DNA of 9,596 bases, taken from an uncultured Bacteroidales bacterium. GTDB lineage: Bacteria; Bacteroidota; Bacteroidia; Bacteroidales; P3. A model generated the notes under the pieces. That model made no database searches, had not been told where the DNA came from, and worked only from the letters and a program-made list of their open reading frames with translations. The DNA lies in NCBI GenBank assembly GCA_947174375.1, contig CAMWIS010000055.1, forward strand, positions 1 through 9,596, written 5' to 3'. Positions 1 to 6,308 of the stretch are shown in pieces (within the stretch, counting starts at the first letter, position 1; every line of letters starts with the position of its first letter). Position numbers and translations under genes: made by a program.

Positions 1-36
1 TTCCGCTGGCGGCTCAACGCATTTGAAAGAGAATAG
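1..36 (+). CDS. Possible 3' end of an upstream gene (partial)
   Basis: Frame 1 is open from the window edge and reads FRWRLNAFERE before a TAG stop at 34-36, 15 bases ahead of the next start codon. This would fit the C-terminal tail of a preceding gene transcribed together with the membrane protein that follows. Eleven residues are too few to identify a family, and frame 2 is also open across the same bases, so this is a weak call based mainly on spacing. Confidence 0.3.
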   Translation, partial: FRWRLNAFERE

Positions 37-51
37 CAAACAACATACACT

Positions 52-1200
52 ATGAAGGCATTTAAAAATATGAAATTCACGACCAAGCGCAGCATCGAGG
101 CCTTGATCTTCCTGGCCGTGTTCTTCGCGGTTTTCGGCTATATCGCCCACCGGATGGGCGTGGCCAATATGCTGAACACGATTATGGGTACGTCCTACCG
201 GCTGCTCGTCGATACGGTGCTCTACCTCATGGGCATCACGGTACTGTCGGGCGCCTTGGGCAAACTGCTCGTGGAATTCGGCGTGGTGCGGCTGTTGGAG
301 AAAATCCTCAAGCCGTTCATGAAGCCGCTGTTCAACCTGCCCGGCGTGGCCGCGCTGGGCGGCGTGCTGACGTTCCTGTCCGACAACCCCGCCATCATCT
401 CGTTGGCCAACGACAAGAACTTCAGCCATTACTTCAAGAAATACCAGCTGATTTCGCTGACCAACTTCGGCACGGCTTTCGGCATGGGGCTCGTCGTCAT
501 CGCGTTCATGACGGGTAAGGGCTTCGGCGGCGGCGCCGTCGTCGGGCTGTTGGGCGCCATCGTGGGCAGCATCATCTCCACGCGCCTCATGCAGCGCTTC
601 ATCCTCAAAGCCTATCCGCAATTCAAGGACGAGGAGGCGGCCGGCGGCAACGAGGAGGAAATCTCGTTCAAGCAAGACAACGGCATCTTCCTGCGCGGCC
701 TGAACGCCATCCTCGACGGCGGCAAGACGGGCGTTGACCTCGGCCTGGCGATTATCCCCGGCGTGTTGGTCATCTCCACGTTCGTCATGATGCTGACGTT
801 CGGCCCGGGCGCGAACGGCGAATATACGGGCGCGGCTTACGAGGGCGTGAACATCCTGCCCTACCTGGCCGGCAAAATCGACTTCGTGTTCCAATGGCTG
901 TTCGGCTTCACCCATCCGGAGCTCGTGGCCTTCCCGATTACGGCCCTCGGCGCGGTAGGCGCGGCGCTCGGCCTCGTCCCCACGTTCATCGAACAGGGCT
1001 TTGTGGATGGCAACGTCATCGCGGTCTTCACGGCCATGGGGATGTGCTGGAGCGGTTTCCTCTCCACGCATACGGCCATGTTGGATTCGCTGGGCTACCG
1101 CAACCTGACGTCCAAAGCCATCCTCGCCCATACCATCGGCGGGCTTTGCGCCGGCGTGGCGGCCCACCTTTTCTACGTGCTGTTCATGTTGATATTTTAG
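52..1200 (+). CDS. Polytopic membrane protein with nucleoside-recognition (Gate) domains, CD0519/CD1768-like family
   Basis: This 382-residue protein is an inner-membrane protein with about eight or nine hydrophobic segments, starting near residues 17-37 and ending in a hydrophobic C-terminus (about 355-382). Two halves separated by a charged loop (about 195-215, rich in D/E/K) look like paired Gate domains, the fold shared with NupC-type nucleoside transporters and the SpmA/SpmB spore-maturation proteins. Family-like segments include LSDNPAIISLANDKNF in the first half and GFTHPELVAFPITALGAVG and SGFLSTHTAMLDSLGYR in the second. I recognise the protein as resembling the group annotated CD0519/CD1768 family membrane protein, whose substrate is not established. 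The start at 52 gives a short charged N-terminus before the first helix; ATG 70 is an alternative and neither has a strong ribosome binding site. A terminator follows, so it ends its transcript. A transport or gating role is inference. Confidence 0.8.
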   Translation: MKAFKNMKFTTKRSIEALIFLAVFFAVFGYIAHRMGVANMLNTIMGTSYRLLVDTVLYLMGITVLSGALGKLLVEFGVVRLLEKILKPFMKPLFNLPGVAALGGVLTFLSDNPAIISLANDKNFSHYFKKYQLISLTNFGTAFGMGLVVIAFMTGKGFGGGAVVGLLGAIVGSIISTRLMQRFILKAYPQFKDEEAAGGNEEEISFKQDNGIFLRGLNAILDGGKTGVDLGLAIIPGVLVISTFVMMLTFGPGANGEYTGAAYEGVNILPYLAGKIDFVFQWLFGFTHPELVAFPITALGAVGAALGLVPTFIEQGFVDGNVIAVFTAMGMCWSGFLSTHTAMLDSLGYRNLTSKAILAHTIGGLCAGVAAHLFYVLFMLIF

Positions 1201-1225
1201 CGTGACCCGACGGGCGCGTTGCGAC

Positions 1226-1263
1226 AGGAGCCGGCGACCGGAACACGGCCGACCGGCTCTTTT
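1226..1263 (+). terminator. Rho-independent terminator after the Gate-domain membrane protein
   Basis: GAGCCGG at 1228-1234 pairs with CCGGCTC at 1253-1259, and the stem can extend outward through a G-T and an A-T pair to 1226/1261. Inside the loop, CCG and CGG can form a small second stem. The 3' arm runs into a short T tract (1260-1263). The element starts 25 bases after the stop codon and precedes the grpE promoter, so it separates the two transcription units. The T tract is short, so efficiency is uncertain. Confidence 0.7.
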
Positions 1264-1276
1264 CATTTCCCGACAT

Positions 1277-1309
1277 TCTGGCATAATCCACCGATTGGCA
1301 CTATCTTTG
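1277..1309 (+). promoter_or_regulatory. Bacteroidota-type primary sigma promoter for grpE-dnaJ
   Basis: TATCTTTG at 1302-1309 is a full match to the Bacteroidota -7 consensus TAnnTTTG. TCTG at 1277-1280 lies 21 bases upstream and matches the -33 TTTG in three of four bases. Transcription would start near 1316, leaving a very short leader if grpE starts at ATG 1332 and about 46 bases if it starts at ATG 1362. The same bases also form a sigma-54-like element, listed separately. Confidence 0.6.
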
Positions 1310-1310
1310 C
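1296..1310 (+). promoter_or_regulatory. Sigma-54-like -24/-12 element ahead of grpE
   Basis: The segment reads TGGCAC, five bases, TTGC. This is the exact core and spacing of the RpoN consensus (GG at 1297-1298 and GC at 1309-1310, 12 bases apart). A sigma-54 start would fall near 1322, upstream of grpE. The match is seen directly; use by RpoN is inferred. The window contains no rpoN or enhancer-binding regulator, and the 3' part doubles as a -7 box, so the resemblance could be coincidental. Confidence 0.45.
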
Positions 1311-1331
1311 GTAGGTCTTAAAAATCCTTAA

Positions 1332-1994
1332 ATGATGTTGGACAGAAAGAAGCGTACCTCTATGAAAGACAAAGACATGAAAAAACAGAACCCGAACGGC
1401 GAGCCGGCGGCCGAACCTCAAGCCGAAACGGCTGAAACGGCGGAAGCCGCCGAAGCCACGGCCGAGTCGCCCGCAGAGCCGACGGATACCACCCCCGAAG
1501 ACGAGATAGGCCGCCTGCAGGCCGAAATCGCCGACTGGAAAGACAAGAACGCGCGGCTGTACGCCGACTTCGACAACTTCCGCAAGCGCACGGCGCGCGA
1601 ACGCCTGGAGCTCATCAAGACGGCCTCGGAAGATGTCGTTATGTCACTGTTGCCTGTCATCGACGATTTCGAACGGGCGTTGGCCGTGGAACTCTTCGGC
1701 CCGCAGGCGGCCGCCACCGCCGCCTCCACCGTCATCGAACCCGACGCCGCCAAGGGCACGGCCTTCGAAGGCGTGGCGCTCATCTATCACAAGCTGAACA
1801 AAATCCTGACGCAGAACGGCGTCAGCGTCATCGACGTGCTCGACCAACCGTTTGACGAAGAATGGAGCGAGGCCGTGGCGCAAATCCCCACGCCCGAAGG
1901 CAAGACGAAAGGCAACGTGCTGGACGTCGTGCTCAAAGGCTATAAAATCGACAACAAAGTGATCCGACACGCCAAAGTCGTGGTCGGCATATAA
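1332..1994 (+). CDS. grpE: GrpE, nucleotide exchange factor for DnaK
   Basis: GrpE is a cytoplasmic dimer that releases ADP from DnaK and so resets the chaperone cycle. The order of parts fits the family: a disordered, Ala/Glu-rich N-terminus (about residues 24-55), a long dimerising helix (about 57-100, including DFDNFRKRTARERLEL and ending in VIDDFERAL), then the C-terminal beta domain with FDEEWSEAV and the hallmark GYKIDNKVIRHAKVVV. An unusual Ala-rich stretch of roughly 27 residues sits just after the FERAL motif, where many homologues go almost directly into the next helix. Length (220 aa) is slightly above the usual 180-210. The first ATG is used here. ATG 1362 (protein MKDKD...) is a serious alternative because it leaves a longer leader and has a purine-rich AGAAAGAAG upstream. 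dnaJ starts 21 bases after the stop, so the two are almost certainly cotranscribed. Confidence 0.95.
   Translation: MMLDRKKRTSMKDKDMKKQNPNGEPAAEPQAETAETAEAAEATAESPAEPTDTTPEDEIGRLQAEIADWKDKNARLYADFDNFRKRTARERLELIKTASEDVVMSLLPVIDDFERALAVELFGPQAAATAASTVIEPDAAKGTAFEGVALIYHKLNKILTQNGVSVIDVLDQPFDEEWSEAVAQIPTPEGKTKGNVLDVVLKGYKIDNKVIRHAKVVVGI
1401..1479 (+). repeat. Imperfect Ala-Glu-Thr codon repeat in the grpE N-terminus
   Basis: Within grpE, GCN, GAA and ACG codons alternate to give a low-complexity run of the type AETAETAEAAEATAE. The DNA shows imperfect 6-9 base periodicity (units such as GCCGAAACG). GrpE N-termini are normally disordered and acidic, so this fits the family, but the periodic DNA could change length by slippage. 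Confidence 0.55.
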
Positions 1995-2015
1995 GCACAG
2001 CAAGGCAAACGCTTT

Positions 2016-3173
2016 ATGGCAGAGAAAAGAGATTACTACGAGGTGTTGGGCGTTGACAAGAGCGCCACGCCCGACGAAATGAAGAAGGCCTACCGCAAAC
2101 TGGCCTTGAAATACCACCCCGACCGCAACCCCGGCGACAAGGAAGCCGAAGAGAAGTTCAAGGAAGCGGCGGAGGCCTACGACGTATTGAGCAACCCCGA
2201 CAAGAAGGCGCGCTACGACCAGTTCGGCCATGCCGGCATGAGCGGCGCGGGCGGCTTCGGCGGCGCGGGTATGTCGATGGACGATATCTTCTCGCATTTC
2301 GGCGATATCTTCAGCGATATGTTCGGAGGCGGCGGTTTCAGCGGATTCGGCGGCTTCGGGGGCGGCGGACGCCGCGTGGCCCGCGGCTCCAACCTGCGTA
2401 TCACGGTCAAGCTGACGTTGGAGGAAATCGCCAACGGCGTGGAGAAGAAAATCAAGGTGCGCAAGTCGGTGCCGTGCGAGACCTGCCACGGCAGCGGCGC
2501 CGCCGACAAGAACGGCCGCAAGACCTGCGAGACCTGCCACGGCAGCGGCCGCGTGGCGCAGGTGACGCAGACCATTTTGGGCCGTATGCAACAGGTGGTG
2601 ACGTGCCCGACCTGCCACGGCGAGGGCGAAATCATCACGACGCCTTGCCCGGCCTGCCACGGCGAGGGCACGACCAAGGCCGAGGAAGTCATCACCATCC
2701 GCATCCCGGCCGGCGTGGAAGACGGCATGCAGCTGTCGATGCAGGGCAAGGGCAACGCCGCGCCACGCGGCGGCATCCCCGGCGATTTGCTGATCCTTAT
2801 CGAAGAACTGCCGCACGACCTGTTCCAGCGCGACCATACGAACCTGCACTACACGCATTACGTCAACTTCGTGGATGCGGCCTTGGGCGCCTCGGTGGAG
2901 GTGCCGACGCTCAACGGCAAGGCGCGGCTCAAACTGGAAGCCGGCACGCCCTCCGGCAAGCTGCTGCGGTTGCGCGGCAAAGGCTTGCCCGACCTGCATG
3001 GCCGTATGCCCAAAGGCGACCTGATCGTGAGCATACAGGTTTGGGTGCCCAAGAATCTGAACAAGGAAGAAAAGGAAATGCTGCAGAAGCTCAAGGATAT
3101 GCCGGATATGCAACCCTCACCCGACCGGCGCGACCCGGGCTTTTTCGAACGCATGAAAGAATATTTCAGTTAA
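2016..3173 (+). CDS. dnaJ: DnaJ, Hsp40 co-chaperone (type I)
   Basis: DnaJ delivers unfolded clients to DnaK and stimulates its ATPase. All type I domains are present in order. The J domain covers about residues 1-70, with the HPD motif at 34-36. A Gly/Phe-rich linker covers about 74-125. The zinc-binding domain has four CxxCHGxG repeats with first cysteines at 154, 171, 197 and 211. Two C-terminal substrate-binding beta domains follow, ending in a short Phe-containing tail (FFERMKEYFS). At 385 residues it has the usual length and no key residue is missing. The start at 2016 gives the expected MAEKRDYYEVLGV opening. It follows grpE by 21 bases and precedes an exported protein gene by only 4, so all three should share a transcript driven from about 1300. 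dnaK is not in the window. Confidence 0.98.
   Translation: MAEKRDYYEVLGVDKSATPDEMKKAYRKLALKYHPDRNPGDKEAEEKFKEAAEAYDVLSNPDKKARYDQFGHAGMSGAGGFGGAGMSMDDIFSHFGDIFSDMFGGGGFSGFGGFGGGGRRVARGSNLRITVKLTLEEIANGVEKKIKVRKSVPCETCHGSGAADKNGRKTCETCHGSGRVAQVTQTILGRMQQVVTCPTCHGEGEIITTPCPACHGEGTTKAEEVITIRIPAGVEDGMQLSMQGKGNAAPRGGIPGDLLILIEELPHDLFQRDHTNLHYTHYVNFVDAALGASVEVPTLNGKARLKLEAGTPSGKLLRLRGKGLPDLHGRMPKGDLIVSIQVWVPKNLNKEEKEMLQKLKDMPDMQPSPDRRDPGFFERMKEYFS
2475..2549 (+). repeat. Exact 24-bp duplication within the dnaJ zinc-finger region
   Basis: The 24 bases at 2475-2498 and 2526-2549 are identical, and each encodes CETCHGSG, the first and second zinc-binding motifs. The third and fourth motifs (2604 and 2646 onward) encode the related CPTCHGEG and CPACHGEG with similar DNA. 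The protein repeat is normal for DnaJ. The base-for-base identity of the first two, synonymous positions included, is unusual and could reflect strong codon preference or local gene conversion. Confidence 0.7.
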
Positions 3174-3177
3174 GACC

Positions 3178-4893
3178 ATGACCACTACCCCCCTCCGGAA
3201 ACTGTCGGCGGCCGCATGCGGCCTCGGCCTGATGCTGTGTTGCGCCGGCACGCCCGCCCATGCGCAACAGACGATTGATACCGTGGCCGCGACGGTGGAC
3301 ACCGTGCAGCCCGAAACCAAGACAAACGCGCTGCGCGAGACGGTGCAAGACCTCAAGGACAAGGCGCAGGATATGGTGGAGGACGCCAAAGCGGATTTGA
3401 AGGAGAGTTGGCAGGACGCCAAGGAATCGTACAAGGAACAGGGCTTGCAGTTGTGGAACACGTTGAAGGAAAAGGCGCAGGAATGGAAGGAAGAGGCCAC
3501 CGAACTGTTCGACACCTATGTCAAATCGCAGGTGGTGGGTAAATTCGAAGACAACCGCCGGCAGTGCAACCAGGAATTCTGCGACCATCTGCGCGACGGC
3601 TTCAAGGCCTACAAGATACAGACGTTCAGCCCGGAATTTCCGGAAATGCCGACGCGGAAAGCCGAGCCCGACACGGCTTGGCCCGCGCTCACTTGGATTG
3701 AACCCGCCGGCATCCGCAGCCTGAGCCCGTTAAAGGCCCCGGCCGCACCCGACCCGTACTACGACGAACTGATCCAAGTCAACCGCCTCGACATCGAGGC
3801 CGACGGTGTGAAACTGTCGTTGGACTTGGAACCCCGCCTCAACACTTACGGCATCGGCGCGCCGACGGAAAAGAACCTGGCCGCCTTTTGGCAAAAACTG
3901 TCGGAGAGCCGCTTCGACATCCCGCTGCGGCAACTCTACGAGGCCGCCCGCAAGCACCGCCTCAACGACTGGGGCTTCTACCGGCTGACCCAGGCCGCCG
4001 CGGCCGCCATCTACCCCAAGAACAAGAACGGCGAACAGGAGGTGTGGACGGTCTTTATGTTGAACCAAGCCGGCTATGCGGCCAAAATCGGCCGCCTGGG
4101 CGCGGACAAATCGGCCTATCGCCTGCTCGTGTTGCTGCCGTTTTATGAGAAAGTCTATAACTGGCCCTATGTGGAAATCGGCGGCGCGCCGTTCTACCTG
4201 ATGGAGAAGTTGGCCGGCAAGCAACGCAACGAACCCGTTTACAGCTACGAAGGCTGCTTTGCGCTGGGGACGGCGCCGTTGAGCCTGCAATTCCGGGAAT
4301 GCGTCGGCATCCCGTGCCTTTATGAGAAGAACGACCGCTTCGCCTATAACCTGCGAATGCTTGACTTCTACAAGAATTACCCCTACGCGTCCACCGCGCT
4401 CTATCTGCACGCGCCCTGCGGCGAGGTGCTGAGCAAGTCCATCCAACACAAATGCGCGTCCGCGGTGGATAGCCTACTGACGACCGCCCCGACGCAAGCC
4501 TGTCAGGAAGCGGTCATCGGCTACCTCGGCCAATTCGTAGCCACCTATTTCAACGACAACGCCAAAAGGAAAGCCAAACCCGACGGCCAGCCGCTGTTCC
4601 CGGACGAAGCCTTCGCGCTTAAGGCCGGCGACGCCAAAGACCGCGCCATCCTGCACGCCCGCCTCGTGCGGCGCTTTACCGACCTGCCCGTGATTTTGGC
4701 CGAATACGAAACGACGGCCCTGGTCGGCATCGCGTTGCCGAATCCGCCCGCCGGCGCCGAGGGGCAAGCCTTGGCCGCCATCAAGGGCGACGACGGCACG
4801 GTGTTCTACCTGTTCAACCCCAACGCCAAAGACGACCGCTTCTGGCATTGTCCGAAGCCGCTCCGCGACGTGCCGCCGATTGTCGTGTTGTAA
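3178..4893 (+). CDS. Exported protein with charged helix and degenerate transglutaminase-like domain, linked to dnaJ
   Basis: I cannot name this 571-residue protein. A type I signal peptide is clear: positive N-terminus (PLRK), hydrophobic core (about 10-24) and an AHA site giving cleavage after residue 29, so the product should reach the periplasm or beyond. Residues about 51-118 form a strongly charged helix with recurring DAK/LKE units, like a coiled coil or LEA-type helix. The rest contains segments I associate with Bacteroidota transglutaminase-like proteins: LNDWGFYRL (262-270), FMLNQAGYAAKIGR (293-306), FVATYF (453-458), DAKDRAILHARLVR (485-498) and VFYLFNPN (542-549). Relatives as I recall them have DCEDRAILF, YPGH and a DP motif carrying Cys, His and Asp. 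Here these are A486, T513 and N547, so catalysis looks lost. Nine cysteines outside the signal peptide suggest disulphides. Its start is 4 bases after the dnaJ stop, implying coupled expression. The fold assignment is from memory and tentative; the export prediction is firm. Confidence 0.8.
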   Translation: MTTTPLRKLSAAACGLGLMLCCAGTPAHAQQTIDTVAATVDTVQPETKTNALRETVQDLKDKAQDMVEDAKADLKESWQDAKESYKEQGLQLWNTLKEKAQEWKEEATELFDTYVKSQVVGKFEDNRRQCNQEFCDHLRDGFKAYKIQTFSPEFPEMPTRKAEPDTAWPALTWIEPAGIRSLSPLKAPAAPDPYYDELIQVNRLDIEADGVKLSLDLEPRLNTYGIGAPTEKNLAAFWQKLSESRFDIPLRQLYEAARKHRLNDWGFYRLTQAAAAAIYPKNKNGEQEVWTVFMLNQAGYAAKIGRLGADKSAYRLLVLLPFYEKVYNWPYVEIGGAPFYLMEKLAGKQRNEPVYSYEGCFALGTAPLSLQFRECVGIPCLYEKNDRFAYNLRMLDFYKNYPYASTALYLHAPCGEVLSKSIQHKCASAVDSLLTTAPTQACQEAVIGYLGQFVATYFNDNAKRKAKPDGQPLFPDEAFALKAGDAKDRAILHARLVRRFTDLPVILAEYETTALVGIALPNPPAGAEGQALAAIKGDDGTVFYLFNPNAKDDRFWHCPKPLRDVPPIVVL

Positions 4894-4917
4894 TACGGAA
4901 TTTTTTTCGTAACTTTA
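4887..4917 (+). promoter_or_regulatory. Bacteroidota-type promoter for the aminotransferase-uvrB unit
   Basis: GTTG at 4887-4890 and TAACTTTA at 4910-4917 are separated by 19 bases and match the -33 (TTTG, 3 of 4) and -7 (TAnnTTTG, 7 of 8) consensus. A T-rich run (4901-4907) lies between them, as is common in this phylum. Transcription would begin near 4924, giving a leader of about 62 bases before ATG 4986. The -33 box overlaps the last codons of the preceding gene. The predicted start falls inside the left arm of the adjacent terminator hairpin. Confidence 0.6.
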
Positions 4918-4918
4918 C

Positions 4919-4948
4919 AAGCCGAACCCGTTATGGATTCGGCTTTTT
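4919..4948 (+). terminator. Rho-independent terminator of the grpE-dnaJ operon
   Basis: AAGCCGAA (4919-4926) pairs perfectly with TTCGGCTT (4938-4945) around an 11-base loop, followed by further Ts to 4948. It begins 26 bases after the stop of the exported protein gene and marks the end of that operon. Because the stem is nearly symmetric and has A residues on its 5' side, it may also work weakly in reverse. Confidence 0.75.
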
Positions 4949-4985
4949 AGTTGTTATTACGCAAATTTAAACACTTTAGCATATT

Positions 4986-6296
4986 ATGGCTCAGACGGTT
5001 ATTCCGAAAGAACTCGTGGACAGAATCGTGTCCGAGAACAATTTGTCCAATGTAGGACGCGCCTCCATCCGCGAGGTCAAGAAACTCATCAACGATATCG
5101 AGGCCGCTTCCGGCACCCGTTTCATCCGCATGGAGATGGGCATTCCGGGGCTTCCGGCCTGCCAAATCGGTATCGAGGCCGAAATCAAGGCGCTCCGCAA
5201 CGGCGTGGCTTCCATCTACCCCGATGTTTACGGTATTCCCGAACTGAAGACGGAAATCGCCCGCTTCGTCAAGAACTTCCTCAACATCTCGGTCAGCCCC
5301 GAATCCTGCCTGCCGACCGTCGGCTCCATGCAGGGCAGTTTCGCGGCCTTCCTGACCATCAGCCGCGCCCAGGCCGGCAAGAACACGACGCTGTTCATCG
5401 ATCCGGGCTTCGCCGTACACCGTCAGCAGCACGCCGTCATGCAGATTCCTTACGAATCGTTTGACGTCTATAATTACCGTGGCGAAAAGCTGCGCGAAAA
5501 GTTGGAAGAATACCTGTCGAAAGGCAATATTTCGAGCATTTTCTATTCCAACCCGAACAACCCGTCGTGGATCTGCTTCACGGAAAACGAATTGAAAATC
5601 ATCGGCGACCTCGCCAACAAATACAACGTCATCGTCATGGAAGACCTCGCCTACTTCGGCATGGACTTCCGCAAGGACATCTCCAAGCCGGGCGTACCGC
5701 CCTATCAGGCGACGGTGGCCAACTACACGGACAACTACCTGCTGTTCATCTCCAGCTCCAAGGCGTTCAGCTACGCGGGTCAGCGGCTCGGCATGATGGT
5801 GATTTCGGACAAGCTGTTCAAGACCGAATTCCCCAACTTCAAGAACTACTATCCGAGCACGGGCTTCGGCCGCACGATGATCTACGGCACGATTTACCCC
5901 TTGAGTTCCGGTACCGCCCACTCGCCCCAATACGGCTTGGCGGCCATCCTCAAAGCGGTGAACGACGGCGAATACAACTTTATCGAAGAAATCAAGGTTT
6001 ACGCGGAGAAAGCGCGCCGCATGAAGGAAATGTTCCTGAAAAACGGCTTCCACCTCGTTTACGACAAAGACGAGGACATGGCCCTGTCGGACGGTTTCTA
6101 CTTTACAATCGGCTACGAAGGCATGAGCGGCGACGAACTGTTGCACGAACTGCTGTATTTCGGCGTCAGCGCCATCTCGCTCGGCATCACGGGCAGTGAA
6201 CGCCAGGGCTTGCGCGCCTGCGTATCGCTCGTGCCGATGGAAGACCTGCCCGAACTGGAAAAACGTCTGGAACAGTTCCGCGCCTGTCATCAATAA
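4986..6296 (+). CDS. PLP-dependent class I/II aminotransferase (aspartate-aminotransferase fold)
   Basis: This 436-residue cytoplasmic enzyme has the fold type I aminotransferase signature set: NPNNP with N189, VMEDLAYFG with D220 and Y223 contacting the cofactor, the Schiff-base lysine K259 in SSSKAFSYAGQRLG, and R410 in RQGLRACVSL as the likely substrate-carboxylate arginine. The N-terminal ASIREV and FIRMEMGIPGLP segments match Bacteroidota homologues annotated simply as pyridoxal phosphate-dependent aminotransferase. The amino donor and keto acid cannot be read from sequence, although an aspartate-, alanine- or aromatic-type transamination is plausible. It is the first gene after a promoter at 4887-4917. 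uvrB starts only 12 bases after its stop, and another PLP enzyme follows uvrB, so sulfur or general amino-acid metabolism is a reasonable setting. The start has no clear Shine-Dalgarno sequence but an A/T-rich leader, usual for the phylum. Confidence 0.9.
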   Translation: MAQTVIPKELVDRIVSENNLSNVGRASIREVKKLINDIEAASGTRFIRMEMGIPGLPACQIGIEAEIKALRNGVASIYPDVYGIPELKTEIARFVKNFLNISVSPESCLPTVGSMQGSFAAFLTISRAQAGKNTTLFIDPGFAVHRQQHAVMQIPYESFDVYNYRGEKLREKLEEYLSKGNISSIFYSNPNNPSWICFTENELKIIGDLANKYNVIVMEDLAYFGMDFRKDISKPGVPPYQATVANYTDNYLLFISSSKAFSYAGQRLGMMVISDKLFKTEFPNFKNYYPSTGFGRTMIYGTIYPLSSGTAHSPQYGLAAILKAVNDGEYNFIEEIKVYAEKARRMKEMFLKNGFHLVYDKDEDMALSDGFYFTIGYEGMSGDELLHELLYFGVSAISLGITGSERQGLRACVSLVPMEDLPELEKRLEQFRACHQ

Positions 6297-6308
6297 ACGA
6301 CCTGCCCC

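Noticed and set aside
1644..3113. A 489-codon minus-strand open frame opposite grpE and dnaJ.
   Set aside because: It is a codon-bias shadow of dnaJ: low-complexity Ala/His/Val/Gly composition, no domain, and it crosses two confident genes and their junction.
2474..3181. A 235-codon plus-strand frame overlapping dnaJ in another phase.
   Set aside because: It is Arg/Pro/Gly-rich out-of-frame translation of the dnaJ zinc-finger and C-terminal region, with no start signal of its own.
3223..3249. Possible lipoprotein box (LMLCC) in the exported protein.
   Set aside because: The residue before the cysteine should be Gly, Ala or Ser, but here it is Leu or Cys. The AHA site at residues 27-29 fits signal peptidase I better.
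4951..4978. TTG followed by ACACTTTA as an alternative promoter nearer to the aminotransferase start.
   Set aside because: The spacing is only 17 bases and the -7 box lacks the TA. The start would fall almost on the ATG. The element at 4887-4917 matches much better.
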